Of a DNA stretch of 64,000 nucleotides, positions 53,850 to 63,464 are shown piece after piece. Each line of letters opens with the position of its first letter. Position 1 is the stretch's first letter. The stretch lies in contig NZ_JTLD01000009.1 of NCBI RefSeq assembly GCF_000798815.1, forward strand, positions 1 through 64,000, written 5' to 3'. Below the pieces are notes generated by a model. The model saw only the letters and a list, made by a program, of their open reading frames with translations, ran no database searches and was not told where the DNA came from. Position numbers and translations under genes: made by a program. This DNA is from Alistipes sp. ZOR0009 (GTDB taxonomy: Bacteria; Bacteroidota; Bacteroidia; Bacteroidales; ZOR0009).

Positions 53850-54323
53850 CTATTCTGTCTCTTCTGTAACTTCTGGATTTATACCAATAATTTCGAGAAC
53901 ACCCTCCTTGCTCTGTACTGCAATCATTTGGTACACGATGTAAATTGCACCAATGATCAGCAGGTAGGTATTGTTGGCAAAAAAGAAGAGTGTTAGGTTG
54001 ATAAGAAATGCTGCGCAAACAATGAGCAGTTTGGTGATGAATGCAACTCGGTATATTCTTAAGCTGGCCTCAGTGGGGCTTTTAGTGTCGATTCGAGATA
54101 TCCTTTTGCTGTAAATTCGATTTGCTAGCGGAATGGCTATAACTCCAACAGCTATTGCTGCAATGTATAGTTTGGTAGATAGCTCCTCGCTAGGAGCAAA
54201 TCCTACAAATTTTTTAATAAGGGAGGTTGATAGTAGGAGTACAATCATGGCTCCGATGCAGCTCCAGTTAAGCAGGGTTAGTGATGATGTCGTTTTGTTG
54301 ATTTGTTCTTCTAGGAATTTCAT
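53850..54323 (-). CDS. Four-span membrane protein of unknown function
   Basis: A 157-residue protein with four hydrophobic segments (LLNWSCIGAMIVLLLSTSLI, LYIAAIAVGVIAIPLA, FITKLLIVCAAFLINLTLFFF, YLLIIGAIYIVYQMIAVQ) and an acidic C-terminal end. No family recognised. It starts 7 bases after the exonuclease gene on the same strand, so they share a transcript. Confidence 0.7.
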   Translation of the reverse strand: MKFLEEQINKTTSSLTLLNWSCIGAMIVLLLSTSLIKKFVGFAPSEELSTKLYIAAIAVGVIAIPLANRIYSKRISRIDTKSPTEASLRIYRVAFITKLLIVCAAFLINLTLFFFANNTYLLIIGAIYIVYQMIAVQSKEGVLEIIGINPEVTEETE

Positions 54324-54330
54324 GACGGCG

Positions 54331-54933
54331 CTATTTTGTTAACTTTAGGTTCGATGTGTATTCCATGCATTTTTTGAGGCATTCAGCTGTAATCAATGCA
54401 TCTTCTAGAGCGTTATGCTCATCGCTTTCGCGGCTTAATCCAAAATAGTCGGCTATGGCATTTAGGCTGAGAGATTGTGGTGTTTTTACCCCATTTTTTG
54501 ATAAAATTTCAAACAGATAAAATGCAATGTTATGCAAGTCGAGCAGCTTGTTTGAAAAAGGCCATTCCTTTTTCTCTTTTCTGTAGGCTGCTTTTAGAAA
54601 AACGACGTCATACATTACGCTTTGTCCGCAGATATTTACACTTTTGAGGGCGTTGAATTTACTCCCTGTATTGGGAAGTGTTGCATGTATCCATTCCTCA
54701 AATTCATCTAGTACTTCGTAAAGCATTGGGGCATCTTCAAGTTCCTCCCAGGTTAGCTGGTGTATCTTTTGCGAAGAAAGGGAGAAACTCTCCTCATTTT
54801 CGGGATATACGTTAGATATATACGTGTCAAGCAGTTCCCAGTTGTTGCTGTACAATCCTGCTCCAACTTGAATAATTTCGTGCCATCCAGGCTCAATTCC
54901 GCTTAGCTCTAAATCCAGTACTAGGTGTGCCAT
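54331..54933 (-). CDS. DEDDh 3'-5' exonuclease (DnaQ-like)
   Basis: A 200-residue single-domain exonuclease. Exo I VLDLELSGIEPGWHEIIQVG contains DxE (Asp7, Glu9), exo II is in GQSVMYDVVFL, and exo III EHNALEDALITAE has the His and Asp of the DEDDh type. It lacks polymerase or helicase parts, so it could be a proofreading, RNA-processing or oligonucleotide-degrading enzyme. The membrane protein gene follows at 7 bases. Confidence 0.87.
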   Translation of the reverse strand: MAHLVLDLELSGIEPGWHEIIQVGAGLYSNNWELLDTYISNVYPENEESFSLSSQKIHQLTWEELEDAPMLYEVLDEFEEWIHATLPNTGSKFNALKSVNICGQSVMYDVVFLKAAYRKEKKEWPFSNKLLDLHNIAFYLFEILSKNGVKTPQSLSLNAIADYFGLSRESDEHNALEDALITAECLKKCMEYTSNLKLTK

Positions 54934-54989
54934 AGGTTAAAATGGAAGCTTCAAAGTTATAACTTAAGTGTAATTTTCCTATATGGTGC

Positions 54990-55022
54990 AAAAAAAAGAC
55001 CATCAAGCAATGGTCTTCTTTT
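54990..55022 (-). terminator. Terminator of the NYN/cold-shock gene
   Basis: AAGACCAT and ATGGTCTT form the stem; A and T runs on both sides. Read on the minus strand, it follows the stop at 55042. Confidence 0.87.
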
Positions 55023-55041
55023 TTATAATTTGATGGATTAT

Positions 55042-55971
55042 CTAGTAAACCTTTCTAACATTTTTAGCAACATCTTGTCCATGGATGTTTTGCTCAACGG
55101 TAAATTCAACTGGATCGCCAGGCATTAAATCGTTAAAGTCAACATCTTGTAGGTCTAAATAGTGGAAGAATAGGTTGTTGTTCGGATGTTTAATGAATCC
55201 GTAACCGTTCTTCAAGCTAAGTATTTCACCCTCTTGGTATTCTTCTGCCGAAATTTTTGCTTTCGAAGGAGATGAAGGGATGTTGGTGGTGATATTAACC
55301 TTTGGTGCGCTTTCGTTGCTAACGAATAGGTTGTCAACAATGTCGAGATCCTCGTCGTTATTGTCAATTTCGCTATGCATAGGAATTGGGTAACTAACCT
55401 CTTCTAGTAGATCTTGAGATGTTTTGGTTACAACCTTTTGACCTTCATCGTTGGTATACTCAAATTCCCATCCAAGAACCATAACTCGGGTTCCGAGGGT
55501 GTTTAGCTTGCGAACCAATGGAACATAATCACCATTAGAAGCAATTAAAACTACTACGTCAAACTTTTTTAGGATAGAAAGTTCAAATGCTTCAAGCGCT
55601 AACCACACGTCAATACCTCTTTCTTCCTTCTTTCCAAAATTATTCTTGAATGGGAGGTAGTGGGTAATTACGCCTTCAGACATTAGAATGTCATCAAAAA
55701 CGCGGTCGTAGTAGAGCTGATTTCCTCTTTGGCTAGCATCTTGAGCGCTGTAACGACATCTGAAATAGTGAGCATCTGCGATCTTACAAAGCTTAATGTC
55801 TACGTCTTCTTCTTTACCTACTAGGTGACGGATGTAATAATGCAGACCAGAAATGCTTAGACGTCTTTTGCGAGGGTGAACGTAGTTGTAGTAATTGCTG
55901 ACTTGTAAGAAGTAGTTTCCGTCGTAAAAGACACCAATCCTCTTTAAAGAAGAGGCACATCCATTGTTCAT
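55042..55971 (-). CDS. NYN (PIN-like) ribonuclease domain fused to a cold-shock domain
   Basis: A 309-residue cytosolic protein. Residues about 8-195 are a NYN/LabA-like nuclease domain with acidic residues in GVFYDGNYF, ERGIDVWLALEAFEL and LIASNGDYVPLVRKL. A flexible acidic linker follows. Residues about 245-309 are a cold-shock-type OB fold (YQEGEILSLKNGYGFIKHPN, NLFFHYLDLQDVDFNDL). The fusion suggests an RNA-binding ribonuclease. Orthologues seem widespread in Bacteroidota. Monocistronic. Confidence 0.88.
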   Translation of the reverse strand: MNNGCASSLKRIGVFYDGNYFLQVSNYYNYVHPRKRRLSISGLHYYIRHLVGKEEDVDIKLCKIADAHYFRCRYSAQDASQRGNQLYYDRVFDDILMSEGVITHYLPFKNNFGKKEERGIDVWLALEAFELSILKKFDVVVLIASNGDYVPLVRKLNTLGTRVMVLGWEFEYTNDEGQKVVTKTSQDLLEEVSYPIPMHSEIDNNDEDLDIVDNLFVSNESAPKVNITTNIPSSPSKAKISAEEYQEGEILSLKNGYGFIKHPNNNLFFHYLDLQDVDFNDLMPGDPVEFTVEQNIHGQDVAKNVRKVY

Positions 55972-56174
55972 AATTGTACTGTTATTAATTTAATATAAAA
56001 TTTATGTATTCAGGGCGTGTTAGTAACACTTCACTGTTTTCCAAAACTCAACGGCTATGCTAATTAAGCATTTGTAAAATTACGACGTATTTTTAAAAAA
56101 ATCACTAGGCAAAGTCAAAATAATCTATTTTTTATAAAAAAAAACAGGAATGACGGCTGAAAGTTCATTTTCAA

Positions 56175-57425
56175 CTATATATCTAGTAAGGTTTTTTCTG
56201 GATTCTCTCCGTTGTAAAGTAGGAAGATTGGATTTTCTAGCAGCTGTTTAACTCTAACCAAGAAGCCTACGGAATCTTTCCCGTCAATAATTCTGTGGTC
56301 GTAGGAGAGGGCTATGTACATCATTGGGCGAATTTCTACTTTCCCATTGATAGCAACAGGGCGTTCGATGATGTTGTGCATTCCTAGTATTCCCGATTGT
56401 GGAGGATTGATTATGGGGGTTGACATCATTGAACCAAATACTCCTCCGTTGGTGATTGTAAATGTACCTCCAGTCATTTCATCTAGTGAGAGCTTTCCGT
56501 TTCGTCCTTTATCTGCCAGCTCCTGTATCTTTTTTTCAATTCCGGCTAGCGAAAGGTTTTGAGCATCGCGTACAATTGGAACCATCAATCCTTTTGGGGT
56601 TTGCACTGCTATGGAAATATCGTAGTAGCTTGGAGTGATGATTTCATCCCCATTAATCATAGAGTTTACCATAGGGTGTTGCTTTAGAGCCTCGACTGTA
56701 GCTTTTGTGAAGAAGGACATAATTCCCAGCTTGGTACCATGCTTCTCAACGAATTCTTTCTGGTATTTTTTACGTAGCTCCATCACAGCCGTCATATCTA
56801 CCTCATTAAAGGTGGTAAGCATGGCAGTTTCGTTCTTTACGGCAACTAAACGTTGCGCCAGTTTTTTACGCAGCTGGCTCATTGGCACTCGTTCTTCGGC
56901 CCGTTCGGAGGTTGGCTGCGACTTTTCCACATTGGGATAAGGCTGTTTTGTAACTTTTTCGACAGCAGAAGAGGTGATGCGCTGGAGTCCCTTTATAATG
57001 TCGTCTACAGATAAATTGCTTTCTTCCATCATTTTCTTTGCAATAGGAGAAATTTTTATTTTCTCGTACTCTGCTGGTTGGATCTCTTTTTGGAGTACCT
57101 TGTCAGAATCCTTCTTTTTTTCTGCCAATGGCGGTGTTGTTAAGCTATTTTCGGCAGATTTTGGAACATCGGATGATGGAATTCCTGCTCCTTCAGTATT
57201 TATGGTTGCTGCTATACTTCCAACTTTTACGGTTGTATGTGCTGGAGTATTTATCCTAATAGTACCGCTATCGGAGGCTATGAGCATTAAGGTAGCCTTT
57301 TCCGATTCCACTTCGGCAACTTCTTGGTCTTTTTCTACAAAGGAACCATCTTCTACTAGCCAGCTGGCTATTTCTACTTCTGATATTGATTCTCCTGGGC
57401 TAGGAATGAGTATTTCAACGGTCAT
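56175..57425 (-). CDS. sucB: 2-oxoglutarate dehydrogenase E2, dihydrolipoyl succinyltransferase
   Basis: A 416-residue core enzyme of the oxoglutarate dehydrogenase complex. It has a lipoyl domain with lipoyl Lys43 in [11 protein letters not shown], a peripheral subunit-binding domain [20 protein letters not shown] and an acyltransferase domain with [20 protein letters not shown] and the active-site [16 protein letters not shown]. Starts 2 bases after the E1 gene. No E3 (lpd) gene is present in the window. Confidence 0.95.
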   Translation of the reverse strand: MTVEILIPSPGESISEVEIASWLVEDGSFVEKDQEVAEVESEKATLMLIASDSGTIRINTPAHTTVKVGSIAATINTEGAGIPSSDVPKSAENSLTTPPLAEKKKDSDKVLQKEIQPAEYEKIKISPIAKKMMEESNLSVDDIIKGLQRITSSAVEKVTKQPYPNVEKSQPTSERAEERVPMSQLRKKLAQRLVAVKNETAMLTTFNEVDMTAVMELRKKYQKEFVEKHGTKLGIMSFFTKATVEALKQHPMVNSMINGDEIITPSYYDISIAVQTPKGLMVPIVRDAQNLSLAGIEKKIQELADKGRNGKLSLDEMTGGTFTITNGGVFGSMMSTPIINPPQSGILGMHNIIERPVAINGKVEIRPMMYIALSYDHRIIDGKDSVGFLVRVKQLLENPIFLLYNGENPEKTLLDI

Positions 57426-57427
57426 GT

Positions 57428-60250
57428 CTACTGTTTTTTTGTTTGGTTAAAATATCTGTGCTCGGGCTTATGGTCTGCCTTATATTTACCGACTTCGCAT
57501 TGTAGTCCACAATATTTGTTCTGTAGATTGCAGGTACATTGGCGGAATATTTTGCCAATAATTTCTTCCTGTTCCATAAAATGTAGCTTGCTTAATCCTA
57601 CAGCAGGACTTCCGCTTGATTGGCGTGCAACAACTTCTATGGGGACGATGTTTTTCATCTGCTGAGAAATGAAAGTCCACGCTCCCATATTTTCTGGTTC
57701 TTCCTGAATCCATATCCATTTTATGGCGTTAGAATAGTGGTTGAGTATTTCTTTTACTTGACCTTCGGGGAATGGGTAGAGCTGCTCTATACGTATGATT
57801 GCTAAATCAGTTGCGTTATAGAGTTCCTTTTTATCGAGAAGGTCGTAGTAAATTTTACCGGTGCAAAAAACAACTCGGAGAACTTCATTTGGTTGTGTAT
57901 TGTTATCGTCAATAACCTCCTTAAAACAGCCTGCTGCAATATCGTCGAGTCTAGAAACGCATTTTGCGTGACGAAGCATACTTTTGGGTGTAAAGACTAC
58001 TAAAGGGAGCTTGTTGCTGCGCTTAGTCTGACGGCGGATAAGATGAAACATGTTGGCCGGAGTTGTAGGGTAGGCTACCTGCATGTTCAGATTCGCAGAG
58101 AGCGTCAAAAAACGTTCGATACGCGCGCTTGAATGCTCCGGTCCTTGTCCCTCGTAGCCATGAGGTAAGAAAAGGGCTAGATTGCTCATCAGTCCCCATT
58201 TGTCTTCTGCTGAACTGATGTATTGGTCAATCATTGCTTGGGCAACATTGTGGAAATCTCCAAATTGAGCTTCCCATACGGTGAGCCCTTCGGGTGAGGT
58301 GAGGCTGTATCCATACTCGAATGCCATAACGGCATATTCAGAGAGTATGGAATTGTAGATATCTACAGGTGCTTGATTGGGGCTAATTTGTTGGTAGGGA
58401 TAGTACCTGTCGTCTGAGTTTTCGACGGTATAAACGGCATGACGGTGAGAGAAGGTTCCTCTTTCGCTATCTTGTCCGCTAATTCTGACGCGGTGACCTT
58501 CTGCTGCCAATGAGGCTAACGCGAGTTGCTCCCCTAGTGCCCAATCTATTTCATTTTTTGATATTGATTTAAGCCTTTCATCAAGTAGCTTTTTTAATTT
58601 ATTGAAGAAAGGTTTGTCGTTTGGGAGCGTGTTAATTTTTGTAGCAATTTGTATTAGAGTGTCTTTTACAACACCTGTGGTAGGTGATGTTTCAAAGTCT
58701 GTAGGCTTGGAGTGCTGGTAATCTTTCCAAAAGTTGGGAAGGAAAGGGACGATTTCAACAGCCTCGAGCTGTTTTGCCTCTTCCAATTTCTCGTCTAAAA
58801 AAGCATTGTATTTATCTTGCTTATCTTTAAGAATGTCAGCGGATAGAATGCCAATATTAACTAGCTTTTCGCCATATATATCGCGTGGATTTTTATGCGA
58901 AGCGATTTCTTTGTACAACGTTGGCTGTGTAAAACGAGGTTCATCACCTTCGTTATGCCCGTATTTGCGGTAGCAAAGAATGTCGATATAGATGTCGGAG
59001 TGGAATTTTTGACGGTACTCCATCGCCAGTTCAACGGTATGGATAATCGCTTCGATATCATCTCCATTTACATGAAAAACAGGTGCTTGAACGACTTTTG
59101 CTACGTCTGTAGAGTAGGTGCTAGAACGAGCTTCTAGGTAGTTGGTGGTAAATCCAACCTGATTATTGATTATAATATGTAAGGTTCCTCCTGTAGTGTA
59201 GGCTTTTTGCTGCGACATTTGGATGGTTTCATAAACAATGCCTTGTGCAGCAATAGCGGCGTCTCCATGAATCAGGATAGTGGCAGATTTGCTATTGTTT
59301 CCGTTATAATTACGATCGATTAAACCTCTTGTAATCCCTTCTGCAACAGGTCCTACTGTTTCTAGGTGTGATGGATTTGGGACTAGGTTTAAACGAACTT
59401 TTTTACAATCTTCTGTAAATACTTCGTTAGTGTAGCCGAGGTGGTACTTGACATCTCCTAGCGCTACGCCTTCGGCATATTTTTCACCCATAAATTCTCC
59501 AAAAATGTTTTTTGGATCCTTTTTTAAGATGTTTGCCAGAACGTTTAGTCGTCCACGATGTGCCATTCCTATAACATACTCTTCGATGCCAAGGTTGGCA
59601 CCTTTGGTTATTGCCGCATCGAGAAGTGGAATTAGAGCATCACCACCTTCTAGTGAGAAACGTTTTTGTCCTACAAATTTCCGGTGAATATACTGCTCGA
59701 ACCCAACTGCTCGAACCAGCTTATCGTAGAATCGAATTTTGTGATCGCGGCTAAAGTTGGTTGTGTTTTGTGCTGCTTCCATCTTCTTTTGGAGCCACTC
59801 TACAACTTCGAGATTGCGAATGTAGGTGTACTCTACTCCAATTGATTGGCAGTAGGTGTTTTGTAGATGGGTGACGATCTCTTTTAAGGTTGCAGCACCG
59901 ATGCCGATGCTCTTGCCTGCATTAAAGATAGTGTTAAAATCTGCGTTGTTTAGACCGTAGTTTTCAACATCTAGTGTAGGAATATACTTTCGGCGGGTAC
60001 GCACGGGATTCGTTTGGGTAAAAAGGTGTCCCCGTTTGCGATAGTCATCAATTAATTGGAGTACTTTATACTCTTTGTCAAAGGTTAGGCTGTCGGAGGT
60101 GCTGGAGGTGTAGCTGGTTTTTGCAAAATCGAAACCTTTAAAGAAATCTCGCCAGCTAGACTCTACGCTCGATGGATCGGCTTGATAGGAGCGGTAAAGT
60201 TCCTCTAGTACTTGGATTTCGAGGTTGCCTATGAATGAGAATTTATCCAT
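57428..60250 (-). CDS. sucA: 2-oxoglutarate dehydrogenase E1
   Basis: A 940-residue thiamine-diphosphate enzyme of the citric acid cycle. It shows the N-terminal [20 protein letters not shown] and the substrate channel [18 protein letters not shown]-binding motifs are [20 protein letters not shown] and INNQVGFTT. The C-terminal pyrimidine-binding part has [19 protein letters not shown] and [20 protein letters not shown]. It is translated just upstream of sucB. Its TPP cofactor links it to the thiamine salvage operon at 10.4-14.3 kb, in function only. Confidence 0.96.
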   Translation of the reverse strand: MDKFSFIGNLEIQVLEELYRSYQADPSSVESSWRDFFKGFDFAKTSYTSSTSDSLTFDKEYKVLQLIDDYRKRGHLFTQTNPVRTRRKYIPTLDVENYGLNNADFNTIFNAGKSIGIGAATLKEIVTHLQNTYCQSIGVEYTYIRNLEVVEWLQKKMEAAQNTTNFSRDHKIRFYDKLVRAVGFEQYIHRKFVGQKRFSLEGGDALIPLLDAAITKGANLGIEEYVIGMAHRGRLNVLANILKKDPKNIFGEFMGEKYAEGVALGDVKYHLGYTNEVFTEDCKKVRLNLVPNPSHLETVGPVAEGITRGLIDRNYNGNNSKSATILIHGDAAIAAQGIVYETIQMSQQKAYTTGGTLHIIINNQVGFTTNYLEARSSTYSTDVAKVVQAPVFHVNGDDIEAIIHTVELAMEYRQKFHSDIYIDILCYRKYGHNEGDEPRFTQPTLYKEIASHKNPRDIYGEKLVNIGILSADILKDKQDKYNAFLDEKLEEAKQLEAVEIVPFLPNFWKDYQHSKPTDFETSPTTGVVKDTLIQIATKINTLPNDKPFFNKLKKLLDERLKSISKNEIDWALGEQLALASLAAEGHRVRISGQDSERGTFSHRHAVYTVENSDDRYYPYQQISPNQAPVDIYNSILSEYAVMAFEYGYSLTSPEGLTVWEAQFGDFHNVAQAMIDQYISSAEDKWGLMSNLALFLPHGYEGQGPEHSSARIERFLTLSANLNMQVAYPTTPANMFHLIRRQTKRSNKLPLVVFTPKSMLRHAKCVSRLDDIAAGCFKEVIDDNNTQPNEVLRVVFCTGKIYYDLLDKKELYNATDLAIIRIEQLYPFPEGQVKEILNHYSNAIKWIWIQEEPENMGAWTFISQQMKNIVPIEVVARQSSGSPAVGLSKLHFMEQEEIIGKIFRQCTCNLQNKYCGLQCEVGKYKADHKPEHRYFNQTKKQ

Positions 60251-60283
60251 AATTAAAGTCCATTTTTGGTTGGAATAGAGATG

Positions 60284-61696
60284 CTATAGTTCGCATTTAA
60301 AATCGAACAAGCATCGCTGTTTTACTATTTCTATGACATGCTTGGGAACCATAGTCTCCCATCTAGGGCTGCCCTCCTGCATTAGTCGGAGCACTTCTGC
60401 TGAGCTGATATTTAACCACTCTTTCTTTGCAATTCTGATGTCAATAAATTTTCGTGTACTTTTTAAGTAATCATAAAGGCATTTTATTTCGGGCGAAAGT
60501 TCTAAACTATCGGAGTGTCGTAGTTCTCCTGTCTTCTCATCGAGCATGGGGTAGATGTAGAACTTCATGTTTTTTGGGAAAAGCATTCCGAATGCTTCTA
60601 AAATACCTCCACGTAAATCGTGGTAGTAGTTCGGATCTAGCACCTTTTCGAAAGTGGGATAGCCAATCACTATTCGTAACTTTTTTAGCTTAAATCGGCC
60701 AAAATAGTCTACCAACTTGTAGTACTCCCGGAAGTTGGATATCATTACGTGCTGTCCCATATGGTTTAAAAGGTCTACTCTGTCGAGGAAATCGCGTTCG
60801 TGGAATTCACCCTCGCTCATAAGATTGTTGAGCGTAATTTCGCACAACGATAGGGTGCTGTCTCTTGAGTAGTCCTCATCCTCTTTAAAAATGGCGTAGC
60901 TGGTCTTAAGCATATCTACACCTACATAGGTGATAGGACGAAAACTTCCACGAAATGCAAGTACATTTTTGCGGTAAAGCATGTCTGAAGGTTGCTGGAC
61001 ATTGCCATCACGGTCGAACATAACGGCAGGTGTCATGCCATTTTTTACTAGCTGAACTCCGAGTAGCCGATTGTCTACCCATTTTAAATCAGGGCCTTCC
61101 ATGCGAGCCATGGTAACTTCAACACGGTCGGTGTCTAGGTTGTCCAGCAGCGACTGAAGAAACGTATTTGGGGTCTTAATATGATTAAAGCATGCCCAAA
61201 TGAGGTTTACTCCAAGTATACCTAAGGTTTGCTGCTGAAGTAGCGAATCATTTTCTTTGAGCCTAACGTGAATTACCACTTCATTGGGTATTCCTTTTTG
61301 GCTAATCTCAAACTTAACACCTAACCAACCATTTCCCTGATTATTTTTTTTAAAGTTTATTGTTTCCACAGTATTGGCAAATACGAAAAATCGTTGTGAG
61401 GCATTTGCCTTGTCCGCAAGTATATTTTGCATCTCGTGATACTCGTGGGTGAGCATCTTCTTGAGTCGTGTTTCCGAAACGTACCGTTCGCTACCTTTGC
61501 TATCGTAGTAGTAGTCGGAGTAGTTTTTGTCGTAAGCTGAAATCGTTTTGGCTATAGTTCCTGAAGCTCCCCCTGCTTGGAAGAAGACGCGAGCGACTTC
61601 TTGTCCTCCTCCTATTTCTGCAAAGGTGCCGTACTTGGTTGCATCAAGATTTATGATGAGTGCCTTTTGTCTTGTACTTAATATTTCGCGTTCCAT
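60284..61696 (-). CDS. Conserved protein of unknown function (470 aa)
   Basis: A cytosolic protein starting MEREILSTRQKALIINLDAT with a strongly conserved-looking first part (YGTFAEIGGGQEVARVFFQA, GGASGTIAKTISAYDKNYSD). A long alpha/beta body follows, with LRIVIGYPTFEKVLDP and the C-terminal WLNISSAEVLRLMQEGSPRW. I recall similar proteins in Bacteroidota and other phyla under inconsistent names (nicotinate-nucleotide adenylyltransferase, TonB receptor), which I do not trust here. No nucleotide-binding signature is certain. It is 33 bases after the FecR/STN side and before sucA on the same strand, spacing that allows co-transcription with sucAB. Confidence 0.7.
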   Translation of the reverse strand: MEREILSTRQKALIINLDATKYGTFAEIGGGQEVARVFFQAGGASGTIAKTISAYDKNYSDYYYDSKGSERYVSETRLKKMLTHEYHEMQNILADKANASQRFFVFANTVETINFKKNNQGNGWLGVKFEISQKGIPNEVVIHVRLKENDSLLQQQTLGILGVNLIWACFNHIKTPNTFLQSLLDNLDTDRVEVTMARMEGPDLKWVDNRLLGVQLVKNGMTPAVMFDRDGNVQQPSDMLYRKNVLAFRGSFRPITYVGVDMLKTSYAIFKEDEDYSRDSTLSLCEITLNNLMSEGEFHERDFLDRVDLLNHMGQHVMISNFREYYKLVDYFGRFKLKKLRIVIGYPTFEKVLDPNYYHDLRGGILEAFGMLFPKNMKFYIYPMLDEKTGELRHSDSLELSPEIKCLYDYLKSTRKFIDIRIAKKEWLNISSAEVLRLMQEGSPRWETMVPKHVIEIVKQRCLFDFKCEL

Positions 61697-61859
61697 TAGC
61701 GTCTGTTCCTTTTTGGTAAGAGTTTAGCAGCCTCTCGCTGTAGGTAACAATAGATTTTTGCTAATGTTTAGCTCTACAATAAATGGGTGAATTTTTTTTG
61801 GATATGAGCAGTGCGGCTAATGGATGGGTTGATATAATACTCCAGTTTGGGCTATTTAG

Positions 61860-63464
61860 TTATGGATTGGCGCCTTCTTGTGGATGCTCCGTTTTCTCTA
61901 TTTTGGCGTTAATTCGTTTTAAGGCTTCGCTGATTTTTTCCTCAGGTACGATGACATTGTACTCACCCCAAAAGTTAGGATCGTAAGTATAAGGCGTGTC
62001 AAGATAGATTGTTTGCGGTTTTATCGTTTCCTGCCTGCTAAATTTTGTGATGTTGGATGTTTCCACATCGCAAGTTGCCATTTCTAGAAAGCAGGAGTAG
62101 CTGTTGCTAAAGAGGCGTCCTTTTTTACGAGCTTTTATTTGAATATTGCATTGGGCGTGGTTCAAATAGTAGGTAGAGCCTATTTTTCTGTAGGTAACCG
62201 TGTAGGCGTAGCGTTCGGGTTTTACGATATGGGAGTTTGTTCTCTTTTCGATGAGATAGTCTGTCGCCTTTTGGATATACTTGGGGTTGATTTCAAAATC
62301 GGCACCTAGTATGGCTAGGCTATCGGTATCTATATAAAGGTTTCCAGTAAAAAGAGCATCTTCAACACCTCCTACCTGCTCAAAGAATATGGAGTAGGCG
62401 TTTCTGGATTCGAAGGTGACTATGTCTGATAGCGAATACCTGTATTTTTGCATTTCTGCACGATCGAGAAAATCCGGCATGCTACGTACAATATCTAAGC
62501 TTAAGCAGGCCGATATGCCTCCTCGGATTTTCATAATAAGGGTGTCGCTATTATCCGTATTGGTTATTTTACGTGATTTAATTTCTTTTGTAAGATCGCT
62601 ACTAAAGGATTGGTCGAAAGATGGCTTGTATATTTTAAGTAAAGCTTCTATGTAGCTTAGGTATTTTCCATTCTTTTGTACCCCTTCTCGGTAAAAAGTG
62701 CTTAAGTATACGGGATGGGTTGCGTAGTTTTCTTTCCTGTTTTTTAGTGCTTGGTTTACGATGTCCAGAGGATCCACCCGTCTAATTACAACTTCCTGAA
62801 GGGAGATGATATTTTGTTTTAGGTAGATGTCTACTTTTTGATCTTTGGTTAGCTCTATGGGGAGTTTATATGTTTTAAAGCCAATGTGGGAGATGGCAAT
62901 CTGTTTCGATTCGAATGCTTTCCTTACTTTAAGAAGAAATACTCCATCACCGTTGGTTACAGTTCCTTCGGAGGTTCCTTCAATAGCGACTGATACGTAG
63001 GGGAGAGGGTGCTGTAACTGTTCGTCCCAAACTTTGCCTGTCACGGTAATCCATTGTGTGGTAGTGTCAGTTTTTACTTGGGTATGGGAGGGTATGGTCG
63101 ATTTTTTTTCATCTTTATATATGAGTATGTGCTTTCCTAGCGTGCGAAATTTGAGGCTAGGATCATTTAAAATGTCATTGAGAATCCGCTCAAGCATTTC
63201 ATTTTTAGCATCCAACTTTACTCGTTTGTCATTTTCAACAATTTTGCTGTCGTATATAAAGTAGTAACCTGTTTTTTTGCTGATGGTGTTGAGAATATTG
63301 TAAAGGGATGCTCGCTGGTTTTCGAAGGAAAACCGTTCCTTTAAGATATCGATTTGCGCATATGTGTAGCAGGGCGTTGCTATAAAAAGTATTATCAACC
63401 CTAGATATTGGATTGATAACCTTTTGATTTTATTGTTAATGTGGTTGCTACTATTTTGCTTCAT
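61860..63464 (-). CDS. STN and carboxypeptidase-regulatory domain protein lacking a receptor barrel
   Basis: A 534-residue exported protein. After a signal peptide (to about residue 37) come an STN/secretin-TonB short N-terminal domain (about 45-118, RASLYNILNTISKKTGYYFI) and a carboxypeptidase-regulatory-like domain (about 138-218, PLPYVSVAIEGTSEGTVTN). A C-terminal region of about 300 residues resembles DUF5686-type proteins (YLSTFYREGVQKNGKYLSYI, LYIDTDSLAILGADFEI). In SusC-type receptors STN is followed by plug and barrel; neither is here. Gene overlaps fecR by 14 bases. Confidence 0.75.
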   Translation of the reverse strand: MKQNSSNHINNKIKRLSIQYLGLIILFIATPCYTYAQIDILKERFSFENQRASLYNILNTISKKTGYYFIYDSKIVENDKRVKLDAKNEMLERILNDILNDPSLKFRTLGKHILIYKDEKKSTIPSHTQVKTDTTTQWITVTGKVWDEQLQHPLPYVSVAIEGTSEGTVTNGDGVFLLKVRKAFESKQIAISHIGFKTYKLPIELTKDQKVDIYLKQNIISLQEVVIRRVDPLDIVNQALKNRKENYATHPVYLSTFYREGVQKNGKYLSYIEALLKIYKPSFDQSFSSDLTKEIKSRKITNTDNSDTLIMKIRGGISACLSLDIVRSMPDFLDRAEMQKYRYSLSDIVTFESRNAYSIFFEQVGGVEDALFTGNLYIDTDSLAILGADFEINPKYIQKATDYLIEKRTNSHIVKPERYAYTVTYRKIGSTYYLNHAQCNIQIKARKKGRLFSNSYSCFLEMATCDVETSNITKFSRQETIKPQTIYLDTPYTYDPNFWGEYNVIVPEEKISEALKRINAKIEKTEHPQEGANP

